Positions 7,412-14,275 of a stretch of DNA of 64,000 nt are shown piece after piece. The notes under the pieces were generated by a model. The model saw nothing but the letters and a program-made list of their open reading frames with translations, ran no database searches and was not told where the DNA came from. The stretch covers positions 248,001-312,000 of the forward strand of contig CAVVGE010000004.1 of NCBI GenBank assembly GCA_963747735.1, written 5' to 3'. Source of the DNA: AP-15 sp963747735 (GTDB taxonomy: Bacteria > Pseudomonadota > Alphaproteobacteria > ATCC43930 > CGMCC-115725). Position 1 is the first letter of the stretch. Every line of letters starts with the position of its first letter. A program made the translations under genes and the position numbers.

Positions 7412-9721
7412 ATGGCCACGGTCGGCGAAACATTTACGTTGGCGCGCCGTCATCATCAGGCCGGCCGGCTCGCCGACGCGCAGCGCCTCTACCGTGACGT
7501 CTTGGCCCGCCAGCCCAGCCACGCGGGCGCGCTGCAGCTCCTCGGTGTGGTCGCCCATCAATCGGGCCGCGGCGATGTCGCGATCGACTTGATCGGCCGC
7601 GCCCTAAAGCTCGATCCGCGTTCGGCCGATGCCCATGTCAATCTCGCCAATGCGCTCAAAGACCAAGGCCGGCTCGACCCGGCGATCCGCCATTACCGGC
7701 GCGCCCTGGCGCTGAGGCCGAACGACGCCGACACCCATTATTCGATCGGCGTCGCCTGCCAGCTGCGCGGCCGGCCCGATGACGCGGCGATGCATTACGA
7801 GCGGGCGTTGGCGTTGCGCCCGGACATCGCCGAAGCGCTGCTGAACCTCGGGACCATCCGCGCAGATGAGGGCGATTTGCCGCGCGCGGCCGAGTGCTTT
7901 GGGCGCGCCGCGATGCTGCGGCCGGATTATCTCGCGGCCCAGACGAATTTGGCGATCGTCCTCGGCCGGCAGGGCGACCGGGAGGCGGCGGCCGAGGCGT
8001 TGTCGCGCGCGGCAGCGATCGCGCCGGGCGATGCCGACGCGCACCAGCGGCTCGGCGCGGCGCTGGTCGGGCTGGGGCGGTTCGCCGAGGCCGCGCCGGT
8101 CTACCAACGGCTGACGGCGCTGCGGCCCGATGCGGGGGCGTATCTGAACCTCGGCAGCGCGCTCCGGGAGCTCGGCCGGCTCGATGCAGCGACGGCCGAG
8201 CTGCACCGCGCGCTCGACTGCGAGCCGGACTTTGCCGAAGCGCATCACAGCCTCGGCCTCGTGCTGCAGCAAGAGGGCCGGGCGGACGATGCGGTGGCCG
8301 AGCAGCAGCTGGCGCTGGCGTCGCGGCCCGATTACGGGCCCGCCCATTTTGCCCGCTGCGTCGCCGAGCTGCCGGTGGTCTATGCCGAGGAGGCCGAGAT
8401 CGCCCGGCGCCGCGCCGCCTACCGAGAGCGGCTGCTGCGCTTGTGCGCAGATGCGGGCCGGACCGGCGCGCTCGACGATGCGGCGGCGGCGGTCGGGTCG
8501 AGCCAGCCTTTTTTTCTCGCCTACCAGCAGCAAAACGACCGGGAGCTGCAGGCGATCTATGGCGCCATGGCTTGCCGCGCGATGGCGGCAAAATTTCCGG
8601 CGGCGCCGAGCCCGCCGCGTTCGGGCAAGAAGCTGAGGGTCGGGATCGTCAGCGGGTATTTCTGCTGGCACACGGTATGGAAGCTGTTCCTCAGCGGTTG
8701 GCTCGGCCAGCTCGACCGGTCTCGTTTCGAGGTGTTCGGGTATCACACCGGAAATCTGCGAGATGCGACCACCGAGGCGGCGGCCGGCCGGTGCGACCGC
8801 TTTTTGTCGGGTCCGATGCCGGTCGAGGGCTGGCGCGAGGCGATCCTGGCCGACCCGCCGGATATCCTGGTCTACCCCGAAATCGGCATGGACGGGGCGA
8901 CGGCAGCGCTCGCGGCGCAGCGCCTCGCCCCGGTCCAGTGCGTCGCCTGGGGCCATCCTGAAACGACCGGTTTTCCGACGCTCGATTATTTCCTGACCAG
9001 CGCCGCGATGGAGCCGCCGAACGGCCAGGACCATTACACCGAGCAATTGGTTCGGCTGCCCAATTTGTCGATCTATTACGAGCCGCCGGCGGTCGCGGCG
9101 GCGCCGATCGGCCGGGCCGAATTGGGCTTGCGGACGGATGCGGTCGTGTTCTGGTCTCCCCAATCGCTTTATAAATATCTGCCGCGGCACGATTGCGTTT
9201 TTGCGGAAATCGCCGACCGGGTCGGCAACTGCCAGCTCGTCTTTATTCGTTTTCCTTATGGAGACCACGTCACCAATATTTTCCGTGATCGTCTGGATCG
9301 GGCGTTCGCCGCGCGGGGCCTCGCCGCCGGCGATTATTGCGTGTTCCTGCCGCCGCTCGACCAGCAACGCTTTGCCGCCGCGGCCGGCCAGTGCGATATC
9401 GTCCTCGACAGCATCGGCTGGTCGGGGGGTACGACGACGCTCGAAAGCCTCGCCCATGACCTGCCGATCGTAGCCATGGCCGGCCCGTTGATGCGCGGCC
9501 GCCACACCTCGGCGATGCTGGAGCTGATGGACCTGCCGCAGACCATTGCCGCGTCGCCCGATGAGTATGTCGCGGTCGCCGACCGGCTCGCGCGCGACGT
9601 CGAATGGCGCACCGGGATCAGGCGGCAGATCGCCACCCGCAAGCACCGGCTCTATCGCGATCGATCGTGCATATCCGCGCTCGAAGCGTTTTTCGAGAGC
9701 GCCGCCGCGGAGAGATCTTGA
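7412..9721 (+). CDS. TPR protein with O-GlcNAc-transferase-like (GT41/SPINDLY) domain
   Basis: 769 residues. Roughly residues 1-340 are about nine tetratricopeptide repeats of the consensus A..YR.AL.L.P..A.A..NLG. After a linker, residues ~410-765 match the GT41/SPY-type catalytic region: VGIVSGYFCWHTVWK, the Gln-rich segment APVQCVAWGHPETTGFPTLD, and the nucleotide-binding loop SIGWSGGTTTLESLAHDLPI. The family transfers GlcNAc or fucose to Ser/Thr of proteins; bacterial members often modify flagellin or other surface proteins. No flagellin is nearby. A 2OG oxygenase follows 180 bases later and may act on the same target (inference). Confidence 0.88.
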   Translation: MATVGETFTLARRHHQAGRLADAQRLYRDVLARQPSHAGALQLLGVVAHQSGRGDVAIDLIGRALKLDPRSADAHVNLANALKDQGRLDPAIRHYRRALALRPNDADTHYSIGVACQLRGRPDDAAMHYERALALRPDIAEALLNLGTIRADEGDLPRAAECFGRAAMLRPDYLAAQTNLAIVLGRQGDREAAAEALSRAAAIAPGDADAHQRLGAALVGLGRFAEAAPVYQRLTALRPDAGAYLNLGSALRELGRLDAATAELHRALDCEPDFAEAHHSLGLVLQQEGRADDAVAEQQLALASRPDYGPAHFARCVAELPVVYAEEAEIARRRAAYRERLLRLCADAGRTGALDDAAAAVGSSQPFFLAYQQQNDRELQAIYGAMACRAMAAKFPAAPSPPRSGKKLRVGIVSGYFCWHTVWKLFLSGWLGQLDRSRFEVFGYHTGNLRDATTEAAAGRCDRFLSGPMPVEGWREAILADPPDILVYPEIGMDGATAALAAQRLAPVQCVAWGHPETTGFPTLDYFLTSAAMEPPNGQDHYTEQLVRLPNLSIYYEPPAVAAAPIGRAELGLRTDAVVFWSPQSLYKYLPRHDCVFAEIADRVGNCQLVFIRFPYGDHVTNIFRDRLDRAFAARGLAAGDYCVFLPPLDQQRFAAAAGQCDIVLDSIGWSGGTTTLESLAHDLPIVAMAGPLMRGRHTSAMLELMDLPQTIAASPDEYVAVADRLARDVEWRTGIRRQIATRKHRLYRDRSCISALEAFFESAAAERS

Positions 9722-9799
9722 CGGCGCGGGCGCGCCGAGCGCAGCCGATCTTGACGGCCGCGTGCGCCGTTCCGGGCAAGCAGCCCGAACCCGGCTCTC

Positions 9800-9832
9800 G
9801 GGATTGCGCTGTCGGGCGGGATTGCGCTGTCG
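9800..9832 (+). repeat. Two direct copies of a 15-bp repeat, period 18
   Basis: GGGATTGCGCTGTCG occurs at 9800-9814 and again at 9818-9832, between the TPR glycosyltransferase and the oxygenase. It lies within the stretch that would have to encode the oxygenase N-terminus if translation began further upstream. Probably a local slip duplication. Confidence 0.7.
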
Positions 9833-9901
9833 AGCGAATCCTGCTTTATCGGAAAGGCTCAAATCCGGGAGGATGCTCTGGGCGTTCTCGATCTCGAACG
9901 G

Positions 9902-10501
9902 TTGGGCGCGGCACCGCTCGAATACGACCCCTTCGATTTTGTCGTCGTCGAGGATTTTATCCGCGCCGCCATGCTGCCCGCGATCCTTGCCGAGTTTCCC
10001 ACGGTGCGGGGCAGCGGCAGCTATCCGGTCGAAGCCCTCGAATACGGGCCGGCCTTTAGCCGGCTCGTCACCGCGCTTACCGGGCCCGCGCTCGGGGAGG
10101 CGATGGCCGAAAAGTTCGGCATCGATCTCAGGGACCGGCCAACCTTGCTGACGGTGCGCGCCAACAGCGACGGCAAGGACGGTCGCATCCACACCGATTC
10201 CAACACCAAGATCATCACCTTGCTGCTCTATCTGAACCCGGTCTGGGCGGTGCCGGAGGGTCGGCTGCGGCTGTTGCGCGGGGCCGGCGATCTGGAAGAT
10301 TGCGCCCGCGAGATCGCGCCCCTCGCCGGAACAATGCTGGCGTTTCGACGCAGCGAGCGGTCGTTTCACGGCCACCGGCCGCATGTCGGCCAACGCCGGG
10401 CGATGCAGCTGAACTGGGTTACGGACATGAGTGTGGTCAGGCGCGAGCTCGGCCGCCATCGTTGGTCCGCGCGCCTCAAAGGCTGGCTCCCGTTCGGCTG
10501 A
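9902..10501 (+). CDS. 2-oxoglutarate/Fe(II)-dependent oxygenase
   Basis: 199 residues from TTG 9902. The metal-binding HxD is H97-T-D99 in GRIHTDSNTKIITLLLYLNP; the distal His is in SFHGHRPHVGQRR (about H156) and the nearby Arg pair would bind 2-oxoglutarate. This is the jelly-roll fold of prolyl-4-hydroxylase-like enzymes, often found with glycosyltransferases and sulfotransferases. The start is uncertain: GGGAGG at 9867-9872 sits five bases before an in-frame CTG at 9878, which would add LGVLDLER and gives a more natural N-terminus. Substrate unknown. Confidence 0.85.
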   Translation: MGAAPLEYDPFDFVVVEDFIRAAMLPAILAEFPTVRGSGSYPVEALEYGPAFSRLVTALTGPALGEAMAEKFGIDLRDRPTLLTVRANSDGKDGRIHTDSNTKIITLLLYLNPVWAVPEGRLRLLRGAGDLEDCAREIAPLAGTMLAFRRSERSFHGHRPHVGQRRAMQLNWVTDMSVVRRELGRHRWSARLKGWLPFG

Positions 10502-10771
10502 GACGGCGCCCCGCCCGGGCGCAAGGACCTCGGCTCGCCGGTGCTGCTTCATTTGAGCTTGGAGCTCGGCTACCGGTTGACCCGCACGGTCAGCGTGCCG
10601 GCGTTTATCGAACATATGTCGAACGCAGACCTCGCTCCCGAGAATGACGGGATGACCGATGCCGGGACTCGCCGAGGCGTCAAGTTCTGAGCGCTCTCGC
10701 GCAACCCGCTAGACAAATTTTTACCGCAACCGAGCCCGATCGCGCTTCGATAGGGGACTCTACCTTAAATT
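10502..10771. other. Intergenic stretch with a possible 49-codon reading frame
   Basis: Between the oxygenase and the porin promoter there is no recognisable gene. One + strand frame starting at a GTG near 10540 and ending before 10692 reads VLLHLSLELGYRLTRT and onward to GTRRGVKF, which is protein-like in composition but matches nothing I know and lacks a clear ribosome site. Treat it as unassigned. Confidence 0.3.
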
Positions 10772-10800
10772 TTCTTATAACGATATCAATTAGGTATAAT
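10772..10800 (+). promoter_or_regulatory. Candidate sigma-70-type promoter of the porin gene
   Basis: A perfect TATAAT at 10795-10800 is preceded, with 17-base spacing, by TTCTTA (10772-10777), a weak -35. The surrounding 60 bases are strikingly AT-rich compared with the neighbourhood. If used, it gives the porin mRNA a leader of roughly 140 bases. Confidence 0.55.
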
Positions 10801-10949
10801 AATATGTTGCAAGTTGGACACGCTGCGACGAAAACGCCACGCGAGTGCCAGACCGCGCTTGATCGGCACGGGGGGCACAATATTATGGCGCGAGAGGATC
10901 GGGTGTCCTTTGTGCGGCTGGCCTCAACCTTTGATTTCTCGGGGGAGTG

Positions 10950-12623
10950 ATGACCAACAAGCGGAATATCGGCGGGATGGCGGCAATCGGCGGGATGAGT
11001 GCCGCCGTCCTGCTGCTGACGGGCCTGCCTACGGCCAAGGCCGACGAGCTGGCCGATCTGCGCGCCAACCAGCAGCTGTTGCAGCAACGCATCGACCAGC
11101 TGGCCCAGGCCGCGCCGGGCAACCCTTATGGGCAGGGGGCGCCGAACCCGGCGGCGACCGCCGGGGCGACCGGCGGCAGCTTCCCGCGCTCGTTTCTGAT
11201 CCCAGGCACCGACACCTCGATCCGGGTCGGCGGCGAAATCCGCGAGGTCCTCGACTACTGGTTCCAGGGCGGCCAGACCAACGGCACCCAGAACACCACG
11301 GTCGGCGACAACGGCAACGCGTTGTCGCAGCCGCTCGACGTGCACGGCCAGACCGTGCCCGGTTTCCCGGTGGCGGCAAAGCCGGGGGTGGGGCCGGCAA
11401 ATGCGGTCCCGGTGCAGGTCAACCATTCGCGCGGCAACGGCATCTTCCAGCAGAGCCCGCGCGAGTCGAAGCTCAATGTCGAGACCCGCACGCCGACCGC
11501 CTATGGCGAAGCGCGCTCCTTTATGGAGTTCGACTGGGCCGGCTCGAACAATTTCAGCAGCAACCAGCTGCTCAGCGTCTCCGACAATCTGGTGCCGCGT
11601 CTCAGATACGCCTATGGCACGTTGGGCGGCTTTCTCGCCGGCCAGGCCAACTCGAACTTCTCCGACTCGGACGCCAACCCTGAAACCATCGATTTCGGCG
11701 GCGATGTCGGCCAGGCCGGCGTGGTCCGCATCCCGCAGGTGCGCTACACCTATGCCGGGCCCTGGGGCAGCGCCTGGTCGATGTCGCTCGAAACCCCGCA
11801 GACCGATGTCTTGACCCCGGGCGGCAAGGTCACCTCGGACACCAATCTCGGGCAGAACCCGGTGTCGAACACGGTTGGTGGCGCGACGACCACCGGCTGC
11901 GTCGCCAACGGCGTCATCCAGCCCGGCAGCGTCACCGGGGTCGCCCTCCTCGCTCCGCCGCCGGGGACCGCGGCGTCGATGACCTCGACCTGCAGCCTGC
12001 CGTTCAACATCGCGATCGCAAAAGCGCCGGACATCACCTTTGCCTCCTATTGGTCGCAACCCTGGGGGCATGTCGATTTCCGCCTGGTCGGGCGCGACCT
12101 GACCGTCAACGACGGCAAGTTTGTCAATCAGAGCTTTTTCGGCTATGGCGGCGGCGTCTCGGGCGATGTCAAGCCCGGCTGGTTCGGCTGGGCCAAGGAT
12201 GACATCACTTGGCAGTTCACCGTCGGCAACGGCATCGGCCGCTACCTGAACGAAAGCGACGATGCCGGGCTGGCGACCAACTACATCGTGGTGCCGACCA
12301 CCGCCGCGGCGGCCAACAACGTCCTCGTCAGGGCGATCCCGGAATTTGGCGTCAGCGGCGGCTACCAGCATTGGTGGTGGCCGAACCTGCGCTCGAACGC
12401 GACCTTCGGCCTGTCACGCGAGCAGATCCCCTCGCAGCTGATCGGGCCGCTCGAAGCCGTCAACGCCAACAAGCAGGTGGTGACCGCGCACGTCAACCTG
12501 ATCTGGAGCCCGGTCGCGTTTGTCGACACCGGTATCGAATACATGTGGGGCCAGCGTCTGGTGGTCGCCAACATCCGCGGCACCGAGCAGGCGTTGATCG
12601 GCAAGTTCGCGGTCAAGTTTTAA
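10950..12623 (+). CDS. DcaP-like trimeric outer-membrane porin
   Basis: 557 residues. A cleavable signal peptide ends near TAKADE. It is followed by a short coiled-coil (ELADLRANQQLLQQRIDQLA) and then a beta-barrel of alternating polar/aromatic strands ending in a C-terminal phenylalanine (GKFAVKF), the usual outer-membrane insertion signal. Length and the N-terminal coil match DcaP/PF19577-type porins, which pass dicarboxylates and other small anions. The ATG at 10950 follows GGGGGAG closely; GTG 10947 is an alternative. It has its own AT-rich promoter and a strong terminator, so it is monocistronic. Confidence 0.88.
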   Translation: MTNKRNIGGMAAIGGMSAAVLLLTGLPTAKADELADLRANQQLLQQRIDQLAQAAPGNPYGQGAPNPAATAGATGGSFPRSFLIPGTDTSIRVGGEIREVLDYWFQGGQTNGTQNTTVGDNGNALSQPLDVHGQTVPGFPVAAKPGVGPANAVPVQVNHSRGNGIFQQSPRESKLNVETRTPTAYGEARSFMEFDWAGSNNFSSNQLLSVSDNLVPRLRYAYGTLGGFLAGQANSNFSDSDANPETIDFGGDVGQAGVVRIPQVRYTYAGPWGSAWSMSLETPQTDVLTPGGKVTSDTNLGQNPVSNTVGGATTTGCVANGVIQPGSVTGVALLAPPPGTAASMTSTCSLPFNIAIAKAPDITFASYWSQPWGHVDFRLVGRDLTVNDGKFVNQSFFGYGGGVSGDVKPGWFGWAKDDITWQFTVGNGIGRYLNESDDAGLATNYIVVPTTAAAANNVLVRAIPEFGVSGGYQHWWWPNLRSNATFGLSREQIPSQLIGPLEAVNANKQVVTAHVNLIWSPVAFVDTGIEYMWGQRLVVANIRGTEQALIGKFAVKF

Positions 12624-12666
12624 CAAAGACCGCAAGTCCTAAACAAAAACAACTTACGACCTTGGT

Positions 12667-12701
12667 GGTCCGCCGGGATCCCGGCGGGCCTTTCTTTTTT
12701 T
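12667..12701 (+). terminator. Rho-independent terminator of the porin gene
   Basis: An 18-base perfect palindrome CCGCCGGGATCCCGGCGG (12670-12687), extendable to 12667-12690 with one G-U pair, is followed directly by a T-run interrupted by one C (12691-12701). It stands 45 bases after the porin stop. Confidence 0.9.
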
Positions 12702-12742
12702 GCGGTTGCGGTGCCGGCGAGGCGTCTTCAGACGAGACGTCT

Positions 12743-13714
12743 TCAGATCTGGGCAGCGACCTCGCGCAGCACAGAACGCAGCCAGGCGAGAGCCGGCTCG
12801 CTGCCGATGTCGCGCTGCCACAGGCTCATGATCTCGAAAGGCGGCGACGGATAGGGCGGCTCGAACAGCCGCAGGCGGTACCAATCGGCAAAAGCGGCTG
12901 CCAGCCGGCGCGGCAGCAGCGCGGCCATCTGGGATTGGCTGACCACGGCGAGCGCGGCAAGAAAATGCGACGTCGTCAAGCCGACCTCGCGCCGCAGCCC
13001 GCGTGCCTCCAACGCGCCTTGCAAGAGCCCGACCTCGCTGCGGGTCACCAACCGCTCCAGCCCATGATCGACGACATAGCCGCCAACCGCATTCTCGTCC
13101 TCCCCGGTCGCGGTGATGATCAGGTGCGAGAGGGCGGCGAGCCGTTCGAGGGTCAGCTCCTGCGCGGCGGCGGGATGATCGGCGCTGAGCGCCCAGACTC
13201 GTGTTTCCCGGAACAGCGGCTCATGGCCGAAGCGCTCAGGAATGCGACGAAAGCTGCCGATCGCCAAATCGGCGCGACCGGCGAGGATCGTCTCGGCGAC
13301 ACCGAGATTGCTCGGCCAAATTCGCAACGTCGCGCGCGGCGCTTCTTTTCTGAGTCGAGCGGCAAAGCCCGGCACCAGCACCGCCCCGACATATTCGCCG
13401 CACACGATCGTGAACCGCCGCTCGGTCCGCTCCGGAACAAATTCGGCGGGGCCGAGCGCCAATTGGAGCCGCTGCAAGCCTTCGCGCAAATGCGGCGCGA
13501 TCGCCACCGTGCGCGGCGTCGGCTGCATGCCCGCCGGACCGCGGACAAACAGCTCGTCTTCGAGCGCATAGCGCAACCGGTTCAGCGCGTGGCTGATCGC
13601 CGACTGGCTGAGGCCGAGCCTTGCCCCGGCGCGGGTCACGCTGCGCTCTTCGATCAGCGTGTCGAGAACCCGCAGCAGGTTCAGGTCGAGGTCATTAGAA
13701 TGAACCGAATTCAT
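12743..13714 (-). CDS. LysR-family transcriptional regulator
   Basis: 323 residues. N-terminal winged helix-turn-helix with the LysR signature (LNLLRVLDTLIEERSVTRAG then LGLSQSAISHALNRLR), and a C-terminal substrate-binding fold (RRFTIVCGEYVGAVLVPGF onward). LysR proteins of the NodD/NahR-like 'LNLL' branch usually respond to a small effector and control a divergent gene. Here the divergent gene is the small secreted protein at 13805, 90 bases away across an AT-rich, dyad-containing region. The effector cannot be inferred. Confidence 0.92.
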   Translation of the reverse strand: MNSVHSNDLDLNLLRVLDTLIEERSVTRAGARLGLSQSAISHALNRLRYALEDELFVRGPAGMQPTPRTVAIAPHLREGLQRLQLALGPAEFVPERTERRFTIVCGEYVGAVLVPGFAARLRKEAPRATLRIWPSNLGVAETILAGRADLAIGSFRRIPERFGHEPLFRETRVWALSADHPAAAQELTLERLAALSHLIITATGEDENAVGGYVVDHGLERLVTRSEVGLLQGALEARGLRREVGLTTSHFLAALAVVSQSQMAALLPRRLAAAFADWYRLRLFEPPYPSPPFEIMSLWQRDIGSEPALAWLRSVLREVAAQI

Positions 13715-13716
13715 GG

Positions 13717-13741
13717 TTGCGATGCAATATTATCATTTGCA
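13717..13741. promoter_or_regulatory. Candidate LysR operator between the divergent genes
   Basis: Two overlapping dyads lie here: TTGC-gat-GCAA at 13717-13727 and TGCAA-N9-TTGCA at 13723-13741. LysR regulators bind interrupted dyads of this size near divergent promoters, so this is a plausible binding site for the adjacent regulator. Inference from sequence only. Confidence 0.45.
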
Positions 13742-13804
13742 CAAAGATGGCTCAGCCCGTCAAATGAGACCCTCGAACGATCTGACTCAACTGGAGACGC
13801 TAGT

Positions 13805-14182
13805 ATGACGAGCATGGTCAAATCGACGGTTCTGAGTCTCGGGCTGGTGGCCGGTTTTGCAATGGCGGCGCAGGCTCAATCGGTTTCGTCGCTGCCGCCG
13901 GGCGGTGAGGCGCCGGCGCAAACCGCGGTCACCCAGCCCTATGGCTCAACTCAGAGCTTCCTGCCCAAGCCCGGCGGCGGCTCCGTGTGGAAGGAAGAGC
14001 ATTACCAGCCCCCGGCGGACTATGCGGCGAATCCGGCCGACCATCCCTACTCGACCTCGATCGGCCCCAAGCCCGGCTCCCATTCCTCGGGTGTTGACAG
14101 GCATTACCAGGCCTCCGACTGGGACAACCAGCGCGCCGAGCATCCCTACACCGCGCCGGGCGTAGGCCCCAAGCCCAACTGA
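13805..14182 (+). CDS. Small secreted protein with internal 26-residue repeats
   Basis: 125 residues. A clear signal peptide is cleaved near AAQAQS (residue ~25). The mature protein contains two aligned units: residues 66-91 (HYQPPADYAANPADHPYSTS, then IGPKPG) and 100-125 (HYQASDWDNQRAEHPYTAPG, then VGPKPN); a shorter 'QPY..LPKPGG' at 44-58 may be a third. Rich in Pro, Tyr and His; no cysteine. Periplasmic or secreted, function unknown. It is divergent from, and probably controlled by, the LysR gene, and is followed by a strong terminator. Confidence 0.75.
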   Translation: MTSMVKSTVLSLGLVAGFAMAAQAQSVSSLPPGGEAPAQTAVTQPYGSTQSFLPKPGGGSVWKEEHYQPPADYAANPADHPYSTSIGPKPGSHSSGVDRHYQASDWDNQRAEHPYTAPGVGPKPN

Positions 14183-14229
14183 CGATCTTCGTCCCCCGGC
14201 CATGGATCGGCCGGTGACAAGTATGCGAG

Positions 14230-14263
14230 ACCCGCCGGCGTCATGGCCGGCGGGTTCTTTTTT
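14230..14263 (+). terminator. Rho-independent terminator after the small secreted protein
   Basis: ACCCGCCGGC (14230-14239) pairs perfectly with GCCGGCGGGT (14246-14255) across a six-base loop, followed by TCTTTTTT. It separates this gene from the convergent FecR-domain gene ending at 14276. Confidence 0.88.
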
Positions 14264-14275
14264 GCTTCGCTCGGC

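Noticed and set aside
7604..10615. 1003-codon minus-strand frame opposite the TPR glycosyltransferase
   Set aside because: Longest frame here but without domain or ribosome site; the plus strand carries unmistakable TPR and GT41 motifs.
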